Shown here one piece after another: positions 8,615-16,486 of a DNA stretch of 64,000 bases; the stretch's first letter is position 1, and the number at the start of each line of letters is the position of its first letter. The translations under genes were made by a program, and so were the position numbers. Below the pieces are notes generated by a model, which saw only the letters and a program-made list of their open reading frames with translations, searched no databases and was not told the DNA's origin. Origin of the DNA: Flavihumibacter sp. UBA7668 (GTDB lineage Bacteria > Bacteroidota > Bacteroidia > Chitinophagales > Chitinophagaceae); NCBI RefSeq assembly GCF_002483205.1, contig NZ_DLHM01000001.1, forward strand, positions 186,001 through 250,000. The letters are read 5' to 3'.

Positions 8615-9028
8615 TTATTGGGTATTGTGCACCTTGGGTTTAATTGATTTTTCTTCCGGCTGACCATTCATTGATAAAATACTATCCACTATATATTTGG
8701 TATTGCCTCTCCAGGGCAAGGCACCGAGGTACTCTTTGTAGTGCAGATCAAATTGTTTTCCGCTGTTTTCCATCAAGGTGGTGGCAATCTGTGCATTCTC
8801 CACTGAAAATTCAAACTCATAGGACTGGATACTACCAGCGATGCCTCCACGAAAGCCGCTTTGAATCAGTTTTCCTTCATAGGTTTTGAAGATGTATCCC
8901 TTTTTTACTACGAAATTTAATTCGCCTGATTTTACGCCTTCACCAAAGACCCAGTAAAAGCGCCAGTAAAATAATCCCGCCCCAATTACGACCAAAGCAA
9001 TAATGACAATTGTGAAAAACCTGCCCAT
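8615..9028 (-). CDS. Conserved hypothetical single-pass membrane protein
   Basis: A 137-residue protein with one N-terminal membrane segment (FFTIVIIALVVIGAGLFYWRFYW) followed by a soluble domain containing FGEGVKSGELNFVVKKGYIFKTYEG and QSYEFEFSVENAQIATTL. I recognise this arrangement only as a conserved Bacteroidota protein of unknown role; similar ones are sometimes mislabelled 6-phosphogluconate dehydrogenase, for which there is no support here. It ends 1 base from the convergent methyltransferase gene. Confidence 0.7.
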   Translation of the reverse strand: MGRFFTIVIIALVVIGAGLFYWRFYWVFGEGVKSGELNFVVKKGYIFKTYEGKLIQSGFRGGIAGSIQSYEFEFSVENAQIATTLMENSGKQFDLHYKEYLGALPWRGNTKYIVDSILSMNGQPEEKSIKPKVHNTQ

Positions 9029-9057
9029 AGTGTTGTTTTAATTATATATGAAAATAA

Positions 9058-10464
9058 TCATAATCCATATTTGTCGATCATATAAATCAACAAAGCCATA
9101 TTTAAAGCACCCAGGTCCATTTCTCTTTTGTTGACTGCTTCAAAAACATCGTTGCGGGCATGGTGCAGATCGAAGTAGCGGGAGCCATCCGGACTTAACC
9201 CGGCCAATGGAGTTCCCAATGCACGGTTAAGCGGACCAATATCAGCGCCCCCGCCTCCATTCGCAAACTGGTAGACGCCATAGGGAACAAACAGGGGTAC
9301 CCATTCCCGGATTTTTTCCAGTCTTGCTTTTTCAAGGGTAAACCCGAAAGAACGTGGTGTAAATCCGCCTGCATCACTTTCCAGGGCAAAAACATGTTTT
9401 TCAGCCCTGGTTTTTGCTTCCTGCGCATATTGATTACCACCTCTGAGCCCATTTTCTTCGTTGGCAAACAGCACAACCCGGATGGTATGCCGGGGTTTGT
9501 ACCCCATTGCCTTCATAGCCCGGATCACTTCAATGGACTGAACGCAACCCGTTCCGTCATCGTGTGCCCCTTCGGCTGGGTCCCAGCTATCGAGGTGGCC
9601 ACCAACTGTAATAAATTGGTCTGGAAATTCAGAACCGGTTAATTCGCCGATTATATTATGGCCGGTTGCATCGGGCTTGAAATGAGCCATGCTCTTGTAA
9701 TAAACCTGTATAGACTGGCCAGCCTTCAATGCCGCAATCAACTTATCCGCATCCTTCAGGCCCATGGCAGCAGCCGGAATTTTCGGATAGGCGCTGTCGT
9801 AAGAAGTTGTTCCGGTATGCGGATGATTATCATTGGCCGTGGCTGTAACGGATCGGATCAGGATAGCAGCTGCTCCGTATTTGGCTGCCCTGCTCGGTCC
9901 GGCCCTGCGATAGGAACCTGATTCTCCATAGGATTGTCCCACTGACAGGTTTTTCGGATCGAACACATTATTAAATACAACGATGGCACCCTTCACTTCA
10001 TCCTTCCGCTTTTCGAGCTCATCAAAATTTTCAATCAGGACCGCTTTTTTCAATAAGCCATTCTTACCAGTACCCATGGAGTTTCCCAGGGCAAGGATAT
10101 CAAGTGGGACCTTCACTTTTTTACCGGCAGCATCCGTATACTGATACCAGGCTTCGTCCTTTCCTCCTCTGTCCCAATGTGGAACCTGTACCGCCTGCTT
10201 CCAAACCTTATCGGCGCCGGCCGCCTGCAGGGCTTTTTCGGCCCAGGCTTCCGATTTGTACATGCCAGGTGATCCGGCAAGGCGGGGTCCCACGGATTTA
10301 CAAAGTACCCGGAGACTTTCATATGCTGCGGAAGAGCTTAAAACATCATCTGCCATCCTGCGAAAAAAAAGGGAATCGGTCTGAAATTCAGCTGATTGTG
10401 CTTCCGCTTTGGGCATTAATCCAACCAGAAAAACTAAGAGAACAAAACAAACAAATCTATTCAT
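9058..10464 (-). CDS. M28-family zinc aminopeptidase/carboxypeptidase, exported
   Basis: A 468-residue exported peptidase with a signal peptide ending near KAEAQSAEF. A PA-like insert lies around residues 190-260 (RAAKYGAAAILIRSV). The M28 metal site is complete: His290 and Asp292 in VGGHLDSWDPAEGAHDDG, Asp302/303, Glu336/337 in FANEENGLRGG, Asp364 in LESDAGGF and a C-terminal DLHHARNDVF His. The arrangement resembles carboxypeptidase Q / plasma glutamate carboxypeptidase relatives. It probably trims peptides in the periplasm or outside the cell. It is divergent from bshA with a 66-base shared promoter gap. Confidence 0.9.
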   Translation of the reverse strand: MNRFVCFVLLVFLVGLMPKAEAQSAEFQTDSLFFRRMADDVLSSSAAYESLRVLCKSVGPRLAGSPGMYKSEAWAEKALQAAGADKVWKQAVQVPHWDRGGKDEAWYQYTDAAGKKVKVPLDILALGNSMGTGKNGLLKKAVLIENFDELEKRKDEVKGAIVVFNNVFDPKNLSVGQSYGESGSYRRAGPSRAAKYGAAAILIRSVTATANDNHPHTGTTSYDSAYPKIPAAAMGLKDADKLIAALKAGQSIQVYYKSMAHFKPDATGHNIIGELTGSEFPDQFITVGGHLDSWDPAEGAHDDGTGCVQSIEVIRAMKAMGYKPRHTIRVVLFANEENGLRGGNQYAQEAKTRAEKHVFALESDAGGFTPRSFGFTLEKARLEKIREWVPLFVPYGVYQFANGGGGADIGPLNRALGTPLAGLSPDGSRYFDLHHARNDVFEAVNKREMDLGALNMALLIYMIDKYGL

Positions 10465-10530
10465 GTAGGTGTTTTTTTAAAATTACCTAAACATTTTAAA
10501 CCAGTACCTTCACATCGAAGTATTTAAATT

Positions 10531-11667
10531 ATGCGTATAGGAATCGTATGTTACCCAACCTTTGGCGGAAGTGGAGTATTGGCAACAGAACTTGGAAAAG
10601 CCCTTGCAGATAAGGGACATCAGGTACATTTTATCACCTACCAGCAGCCAGTTAGATTAAATGAATTCAATGCGAATATATTTTATCATGAGGTAAGGGT
10701 ACCAACCTATCCTCTGTTCGATTATCCGCCCTACGAAACAGCGCTGGCCAGCACCATGGTGGATGTGATTACAAATAATAAACTGGATTTGCTGCATGTT
10801 CATTATGCCATCCCACATGCCTCGGCTGCCTATATGGCGAAACAAATCCTAATAAAATCGGGCATAAATATTCCAGTGGTAACAACACTTCACGGAACGG
10901 ATATCACCCTGGTGGGCCGTGATAAAACCTATGCACCGGTGGTTACTTTTTCCATCAATGAGAGCGATGCCATCACCGCCGTTTCGGATAATCTCCGTAC
11001 GGAAACCTTTAAATGGTTCAAGATTGAAAAGGAGATTGAAGTCATTCACAACTTTGTGGATGTTGGGCGTTTCCGTCGCAAGGGGATTGATGCATTCCGG
11101 CGTGTCATCGCGCCCAATGGCGAGCGGATCCTGATGCATGCATCCAATTTCCGCAAGATCAAACGGATTGATGATGTGGTTCGGATTTTTGCCAATGTGG
11201 TGAAGAAAGTACCGAGTAAATTGTTGTTTGTGGGGGATGGTCCTGAGCGCCCCGGTGCTGAAAGTCTGGCTCGGGAGCTCGGTATCTGTGATCATATCCG
11301 TTTTGTAGGCAAACAGGAGCAGATGGAAGAAATCATGGCCATTGCAGACCTGTTTTTATTGACCTCAGATTACGAAAGTTTTGGACTGGTTGCATTGGAA
11401 GCGATGGCTGCCGGTGTTCCGGTTATTTCCACCAATGCAGGCGGTTTGCCGGAAATTAATATTCATGGCGAAACCGGTTACCTGAGTAATATCGGCGATG
11501 TGGAAGATATGAGCCGTCATGCCATTGATCTGCTGAGTAACCAACCCTTGCTTGATCAGTTCAAGGAAAACGCCAAAGCGCAGAGTGATCGCTTCGACAT
11601 CCACTTCATTGTTCCTCAATACGAAGCCCTTTACGAAAAATGCCTTGAACCCTCACCCGTCGGGTAA
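10531..11667 (+). CDS. bshA: N-acetyl-alpha-D-glucosaminyl L-malate synthase
   Basis: A 378-residue GT-B fold glycosyltransferase (GT4) that joins GlcNAc from UDP-GlcNAc to L-malate, the first step of bacillithiol synthesis. Recognised by MRIGIVCYPTFGGSGVLATE, LLHVHYAIPHASAAYMAK, TTLHGTDITLVG, the donor-site segment LTSDYESFGLVALEAMAAG and VISTNAGGLPEI. No bshB or bshC gene is nearby. The last codons (Ser-Pro-Val-Gly-stop) come from a palindromic repeat that begins at 11654, so the native C-terminus may have been altered by repeat insertion. Confidence 0.93.
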   Translation: MRIGIVCYPTFGGSGVLATELGKALADKGHQVHFITYQQPVRLNEFNANIFYHEVRVPTYPLFDYPPYETALASTMVDVITNNKLDLLHVHYAIPHASAAYMAKQILIKSGINIPVVTTLHGTDITLVGRDKTYAPVVTFSINESDAITAVSDNLRTETFKWFKIEKEIEVIHNFVDVGRFRRKGIDAFRRVIAPNGERILMHASNFRKIKRIDDVVRIFANVVKKVPSKLLFVGDGPERPGAESLARELGICDHIRFVGKQEQMEEIMAIADLFLLTSDYESFGLVALEAMAAGVPVISTNAGGLPEINIHGETGYLSNIGDVEDMSRHAIDLLSNQPLLDQFKENAKAQSDRFDIHFIVPQYEALYEKCLEPSPVG

Positions 11668-11711
11668 CATATCTCACCCGCCGGGTGGCACCCGGCGGGT
11701 GAGATATGTTA
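11654..11711. repeat. REP-like palindrome, copy 2, between convergent genes
   Basis: A perfect inverted repeat has 22-base arms at 11666-11687 and 11689-11710 around a single G. Each arm contains a CACCCGnCGGGTG core, so a four-way cruciform-like fold is possible. A further CACCCGTCGGGT at 11654-11665 lies inside the end of bshA. The TAA of bshA (11665-11667) and the TAA of the opposite EnvC-like gene (TTA at 11709-11711) both overlap the palindrome. It shares a 19-base core with the copy at 565-607 and could terminate transcription from both sides. Confidence 0.8.
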
Positions 11712-13058
11712 TTTATGGAGCCAGAGTTCGGGGTTGAGGTTGACACGGTCATCGTTGGTGATGATGAACTCCAGTTCACCGCGACCTGAGTCTTTTTCCT
11801 CGAGACGTCCAATCAATTGGCCGGTCTTTACTTTTTCTCCTTTGCTGACTGTTACTTTAGAAAGATTACTATAGGTTGTGAAATACTTACCATGTTTGAT
11901 AATCACGGCCTGGATGGTACCAATTGAAAAAATCGCGGACACTTCACCATCAAAAACCGCTTTAATGGAACTGTTGGCCTCCGCTTCAATTGTGATACCT
12001 TCATTATCGTAAACAACACTTAACCCTTCATATTTATTGGGACCAAATTTCATCGCCACCCGGCCGGAACTCACCGGCCATGGAAGTCCGCCTTTGTTTT
12101 TCTCAAAATTATCGGAAGCCAGTTTAACCTCGGCGCGTGTATCGAGCACATCATAGGACCGGGCTGGTGCAGCTGGTTTTTCTTCCACCGGTTTTGCTGC
12201 GGGCTTCGCAGCGGCCGTACTACTGCTGCCTTCCTCTTTTTTAGCAGCTGCAGCTGCTGTAGCTGCCGCTTTCTTTGCAGCATCTTCTTTCGCTTTCCGC
12301 TCTTTTTCAATTGCAGCAAGACGTTTTTTCTCCGCTTCAATTTCCCTTTTAATGGCAGCAGAAATAGCTGCTTTCAATTTATTATCCTGCTTTCGCTTAG
12401 CAGTCATATCCTTTAATAATTCCTTCTCCTGTCCTTTGATCTTACTTACCACTGCATTTTTCTCCGCACGCTCTTCCGCCAGCACTTTAAATTGTTTATT
12501 CTGTTCGTCCAATACCGAACTTTTTTCCTTTTTGCTCAGATTGAGGTTGCTGATCTTTTGTTCCAACTGGGTTTGTGTATTGGCAATATTGGCAGCCTGC
12601 TGTTCGCGATAAGCCCGATAGGATTTCAAATAGGCCATCCGCTTCAGGGCATCATTAAAGGAACCCGCGCTGAATATGAAATTTACAAAATCGTAATTGC
12701 TGCGATTCTTATAGGCATACACTACACTTTTTTCGTATTGAATTTTCAGGGTATCCAGCTCTGCGCGTAATTTTACAATATCCCTCCAGCTTTGGTTGAT
12801 ATCCCCCTGGATCAGGTTGATCTGCTGGTTGATATTTTTAATCTGAGACTCCCTAAGCCGCAGTTTTTTCTGCACCAGGTTCAGCTCAGCCAGACTTTTT
12901 CGTTTGTACTTGTTGGTTTCGGCCAGCTGTTTTTTGAGGTCATCTATTTCCCGTTGAATTTCGGCCTGCTGTTTTTTCAGATCGGAGCTGCTGCTTTGTG
13001 CGTAACTGCCCATGCTGCAGGCCACAATCAACAGAAGTATCCAGATTTTTTTTATCAT
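11709..13058 (-). CDS. EnvC-like murein hydrolase activator with degenerate LytM (M23) domain
   Basis: A 449-residue exported protein: signal peptide (MIKKIWILLLIVACSMGSYA), a long coiled coil from about residue 22 to 240, an Ala/Lys-rich linker, and a C-terminal LytM-like domain. The peptidase zinc ligands are missing: the usual H/D site is GITIEAEAN, the YxHL site is TYSNLS, and HLHFE is replaced by ELEFI. This fits EnvC, which activates amidases during division rather than cutting murein itself. The ATG ending at 13058 directly precedes the signal peptide; an upstream non-ATG extension to 13103 is rejected. It follows the DUF4292 gene in one leftward run. Confidence 0.85.
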   Translation of the reverse strand: MIKKIWILLLIVACSMGSYAQSSSSDLKKQQAEIQREIDDLKKQLAETNKYKRKSLAELNLVQKKLRLRESQIKNINQQINLIQGDINQSWRDIVKLRAELDTLKIQYEKSVVYAYKNRSNYDFVNFIFSAGSFNDALKRMAYLKSYRAYREQQAANIANTQTQLEQKISNLNLSKKEKSSVLDEQNKQFKVLAEERAEKNAVVSKIKGQEKELLKDMTAKRKQDNKLKAAISAAIKREIEAEKKRLAAIEKERKAKEDAAKKAAATAAAAAKKEEGSSSTAAAKPAAKPVEEKPAAPARSYDVLDTRAEVKLASDNFEKNKGGLPWPVSSGRVAMKFGPNKYEGLSVVYDNEGITIEAEANSSIKAVFDGEVSAIFSIGTIQAVIIKHGKYFTTYSNLSKVTVSKGEKVKTGQLIGRLEEKDSGRGELEFIITNDDRVNLNPELWLHK

Positions 13059-13106
13059 GCTGTTCAATTGGAAGTTGGAATGTTTCAAATATATAAACTC
13101 CAACGT

Positions 13107-13925
13107 TTATTGAACGGTATAATTCTTTGGAATTGTAAAAGGATAGCTTAAACTTTCGTTAAAGGCATATTGTTTGAACTCCATCTGTACGTCTATTTTA
13201 GCTTTCTCCGTAAAACTCATTTTACGATAGGTCGCAAATGGAATTCCACCCTGACCGCTATAATTGGAAAAACTGAGATCGGCCGTGCGATTACGGCGCA
13301 GGTTCTGATCATCCAGCTTGATATGTTGCAATAAATAATTCTCCACCCCAATAGTAATCAGATTTTTAAACAGATCGCCCATACTCAGTAAACTAATTGT
13401 TTCAGGCCCTTTCCGATACGAAACAATATTGGAATCCAGGAACAGCGGATTCCCGATTATCAATTCCTGAACCGATTTGAAATCAAATGGAATCTGGGCC
13501 ACTTCTTCCAGGTATTTCACGGAGCGCAGCTGCACCACTTTATCCTGTTTGTTGATGAGTTTCAAACTATCGGGTGTAATCAAAATGCGAAATGCTTCAT
13601 AACTGAAAACCGTTGCATTTACTGATAACCAGATGATGCTATCCTTTTGCATTCGCACAAACACCGTAAGATCGGGCCCTTTACCATCCTTATCCCAATA
13701 TTCCACCTTCATTTTTGCACTGAAGGTTTTATAATCGATTGTATTGGATGCCAACTTGCTATATACTTCCCTGATATATCGTAAGGAATCTTCATGCGCG
13801 CCCGCCAGAATGGTTGTTTGAGCTGTATCTTTTTTGGCGATTACCGTATTAATTTTTTTTGTAGCCCGACAACCAATTGCGGTTATTCCAATCAAAACTG
13901 CTGCTATATAAACGAGTTGCTTCAT
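13107..13925 (-). CDS. DUF4292 lipoprotein
   Basis: A 272-residue lipoprotein with a lipobox ending at Cys19 (VLIGITAIGC). The body contains the DUF4292 pattern (YIREVYSKLASNTIDYKTFSAKM, then ISLLSMGDLFKNLITI), predicted to adopt a LolB/LppX-like half-barrel. Its partners in Bacteroidota genomes are the dut and EnvC-like genes, as here. A role in carrying lipid or lipoprotein to the outer membrane is inferred from fold similarity only. It starts 3 bases after the ispF-dut stop, so it is almost certainly co-transcribed with that gene. Confidence 0.82.
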   Translation of the reverse strand: MKQLVYIAAVLIGITAIGCRATKKINTVIAKKDTAQTTILAGAHEDSLRYIREVYSKLASNTIDYKTFSAKMKVEYWDKDGKGPDLTVFVRMQKDSIIWLSVNATVFSYEAFRILITPDSLKLINKQDKVVQLRSVKYLEEVAQIPFDFKSVQELIIGNPLFLDSNIVSYRKGPETISLLSMGDLFKNLITIGVENYLLQHIKLDDQNLRRNRTADLSFSNYSGQGGIPFATYRKMSFTEKAKIDVQMEFKQYAFNESLSYPFTIPKNYTVQ

Positions 13926-13928
13926 GCC

Positions 13929-14858
13929 TTATGCTTTACCGGTATGCCCGAACCCACCGGCATTCCGTTCTGTTGAAGATAATATTTCTACAGGAACCCA
14001 GCTCACCTGTTGAACAGACTGTATAACCATCTGGGCTATACGATCACCTGGAGCTATTAGCTGAATTTCATTGGAGAGATTAATCAGAATCACTTTAATC
14101 TCCCCCCGGTAGTCTGCATCAATCGTGCCGGGGGTATTTAAACAGGTAATTCCCTGTTTGATGGCCAATCCGCTGCGGGGCCGGATCTGTGCTTCAAAAC
14201 CATTGGGTAATTCCATATACAATCCGGTAGGCACCAGGGTTCTTTCCAATGGTTGAAGGGAAATCGGATCCGTAATATTCGCCCTTAAATCCATTCCTGC
14301 TGATCCGGTGGTTGCATAGGCTGGTAAATCAAAAGCCGATTCATTTTTAATTTTAACCGGCAATTTTGCTTTTGTGATTTCATCCAACAATACTGTTGCG
14401 TAGGCCACCAGTCCCTCTTCCCGCCCTACAAATCCCATCGTTTCCGTAGTGGTGGCTTTTATTGAAACTGCACCTGTCCCAATTCCCAAGATTCCGGCAA
14501 TGGTTTCCTGCATAGCCGTTACATAGGGTTTGATTTTCGGTTTCTCCAGGGTCAGTGAACTATCCACATTTATAACGCGATAGCCTTTCTCACCAATCAG
14601 CTCCACACATTTGGCCAGCAATTTTTTACTATCTATATCTTTATAAGCCGGATCCGTATTGGGGAAATGAATGCCAATATCGCCCAATGCCAATGCACCC
14701 AGCATTGCATCACAGATCGCATGTAACAAAACATCCGCATCACTATGTCCAAGCGCCCCTTTTGTATGCGGGATGGCCACTCCGCCCAAAAAAAGTTCCC
14801 GTCCTTCTACCAACTGATGAAAATCAATGCCGAAACCAAGTTTATATGTACTGTTCAT
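13929..14858 (-). CDS. ispF-dut: IspF-Dut fusion: MECDP synthase joined to dUTPase
   Basis: One uninterrupted 309-residue frame carries two enzymes. Residues 1-160 are IspF (2-C-methyl-D-erythritol 2,4-cyclodiphosphate synthase, isoprenoid MEP pathway), with metal ligands in GIDFHQL, the HSDADVLLHAICD motif and ETMGFVGREEGL. Residues 166-309 are a trimeric dUTPase: GSAGMDLRA, RPRSGLAIKQGI, NTPGTIDADYRGEI and the C-terminal RNAGGFGHTG. The join (LLDEITKAKLPVKIKNES) has almost no linker and no internal Met. Both parts normally form trimers, so a shared trimer is possible. The ATG ending at 14858 starts the conserved part; a TTG-initiated extension through the repeat leader is unlikely. Confidence 0.9.
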   Translation of the reverse strand: MNSTYKLGFGIDFHQLVEGRELFLGGVAIPHTKGALGHSDADVLLHAICDAMLGALALGDIGIHFPNTDPAYKDIDSKKLLAKCVELIGEKGYRVINVDSSLTLEKPKIKPYVTAMQETIAGILGIGTGAVSIKATTTETMGFVGREEGLVAYATVLLDEITKAKLPVKIKNESAFDLPAYATTGSAGMDLRANITDPISLQPLERTLVPTGLYMELPNGFEAQIRPRSGLAIKQGITCLNTPGTIDADYRGEIKVILINLSNEIQLIAPGDRIAQMVIQSVQQVSWVPVEILSSTERNAGGFGHTGKA

Positions 14859-14880
14859 TGGATCAAAATTAAAATTTATA

Positions 14881-15078
14881 GTGAAGGAGGCGAAGAAGGT
14901 GAAGGAGGTGAAGGAGGTGAAGAAGGTGAAAAGTGAAAGGTGAATGGTGAATGGTGAATGGTGAATTAGGTGAATGGGCAATGGTGAAAGTTGAATTGGC
15001 TTATTTCCCCCTTTTCTCCTTTGTCTCCCTTTGTCTCCTTTTTCTCCCTTTGTCTCCTTTTTCTCCCTTTTCTCCCTT
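14881..15078. repeat. Polypurine and polypyrimidine tandem repeats in the ispF-dut leader
   Basis: The 308-base gap between ispF-dut and porV is mostly low-complexity. From 14881 to 14937 the + strand repeats GAAGGTGAAGGAGGTGAAG-like units (6- and 9-base periods). From about 14938 to 14985 there are 7-base TGAATGG units, the first three perfect. From 15003 to 15078 the strand switches to C/T, with about seven TCTCCYTTTG-like units of 9-10 bases. The two outer blocks are partly complementary. No gene is seen here; the porV terminator closes the left end of the gap. Confidence 0.85.
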
Positions 15079-15112
15079 AAAAAAAATCGTCCCGCAAAGA
15101 TGCAGGACGATT
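15079..15112 (-). terminator. Rho-independent terminator of porV
   Basis: On the minus strand AATCGTCC (15105-15112 read in reverse) pairs with GGACGATT (15085-15092) around a 12-base loop, followed by eight T residues. It lies 55 bases past the porV stop and should separate porV from the ispF-dut transcript. Confidence 0.85.
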
Positions 15113-15166
15113 CTTATAATTCGATCTAAAAATTTATTGAAGCCTGGCTTATCGCCAGTACGCAAT

Positions 15167-16324
15167 TTATTCGCTGCTGGTTTGAGCCAGATCAAATACC
15201 AGGCTGAAACGCAGGGTATTCGACAAAGGATTCTGGTTTACACCGGAACCGGAAGGAACTATATAACTGAAGTTCAGGCCGAAAACATTGTAACGGATGC
15301 CTGCACCCAGTGTGAAATATTTACGATTCCCCTTGGTTTTATCTTCATAGAAATAACCGGCACGTAAAGCAAACTGATCCTGGTACCAGTATTCAGCACC
15401 TGTAGAAACGGTAAACTCACGCAATTCCTCGCTAAATCCACCCGGCGCATCACCAAAAGAGCTGATCCAGCTTCCAACAACTGCTTTGTTCCGATAATTC
15501 GCCAATCCGGCTGAATCACCCACATTCGGCGGAGTAGGAACCAGTAATTTATTAAGATCCATTCCTACAGTAATCTTATTGTCTTCGTCAAATACTTTGG
15601 TATAGGCTACACCCAATCCAAGATTGGCGGGAATAAAATCTTTTTGAGTTGCATCCGATGTGTATCCGATTTTGGTACCCAGGTTGGTTAAGGTTGCACC
15701 GGCACTGAATCCATTACCCGCCTCATTTTTACCATTGTAATAGAAGCTTAGATCACCCGCTACTGCATTACCAGCTTTGTAGGTATTTCCATCAATGGTT
15801 TGTCCGGCAGCCAGATTGGAATAGATGTATCGCAATGCTATACCCAAACCAACTTTCTCTGATAATTTACGTGAATAGCCAACATCAAAGCCCCACTCTC
15901 TGGGACGGCCTTCACTGAATACGTTTCCTAAATTATCAGTGAACTGAATGCTACCCAGATTAAAATAGCGCAGTGTTGTTGAAATTGCCTGATCATCATC
16001 CAATTTATAATAACCACTGAGTGAACCCAGGAATACATCATTCAACCCAAGGCGCTTTAACCAGGGAGTATAGGTCATTCCAACCTGAAATTTGCTCTCA
16101 TTAAAAGGCGTTTTGGCCAGGTTCCAGAAAGGTGAATTCACATCCGGTGAGGTGGCAATACCAACTTCACCCATACCACCGGCGCGGGCATCCGGAGAAA
16201 TTCTAAGAAAAGGAACAGCTGTTGTTACCACGTTAATCGGCTGCACATCCTGAGCTACCGCTTCATTCACCGCAATGGTACCCAGCAAAAACGACAGGAC
16301 CAGTTTTAGGGACTTTTGTCTCAT
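15167..16324 (-). CDS. porV: Type IX secretion outer-membrane protein PorV
   Basis: A 385-residue outer-membrane beta-barrel with a signal peptide (MRQKSLKLVLSFLLGTIAVN, cut near AVAQD). The mature start INVVTTAVPFLRISPDARAGGMGEVG is the PorV/LptO hallmark, with NSPFWNLAKTPF shortly after. PorV shuttles type IX cargo from the translocon to the PorU sortase. It lies downstream of porU, matching the porV-porU-gldJ order known from Flavobacterium johnsoniae. The ATG ending at 16324 is chosen because the ORF upstream (to 16375) adds no signal-like sequence. Confidence 0.93.
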   Translation of the reverse strand: MRQKSLKLVLSFLLGTIAVNEAVAQDVQPINVVTTAVPFLRISPDARAGGMGEVGIATSPDVNSPFWNLAKTPFNESKFQVGMTYTPWLKRLGLNDVFLGSLSGYYKLDDDQAISTTLRYFNLGSIQFTDNLGNVFSEGRPREWGFDVGYSRKLSEKVGLGIALRYIYSNLAAGQTIDGNTYKAGNAVAGDLSFYYNGKNEAGNGFSAGATLTNLGTKIGYTSDATQKDFIPANLGLGVAYTKVFDEDNKITVGMDLNKLLVPTPPNVGDSAGLANYRNKAVVGSWISSFGDAPGGFSEELREFTVSTGAEYWYQDQFALRAGYFYEDKTKGNRKYFTLGAGIRYNVFGLNFSYIVPSGSGVNQNPLSNTLRFSLVFDLAQTSSE

Positions 16325-16486
16325 TGTATTGAATCTTTCATGTTTAAATCGGGAAACGGCCGGGAACAGGCCCACAGAATAAATAATTTACCCATGAGAG
16401 GCATGGAATGCCAGGACGTTTCAGTAATTAGTTCGGGTAAATTTTCTCTATAAGCGGCGAAAATAGTTAATAATAAATATAAATGT

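Noticed and set aside
14859..14981. N-terminal extension of ispF through the TTCACC repeats
   Set aside because: It would need a TTG start, is low-complexity, and IspF conservation begins at the ATG ending at 14858.
14951..15367. Rightward frame across the C/T-rich repeats into porV
   Set aside because: Repeat-encoded and antisense to porV, with no domain features.
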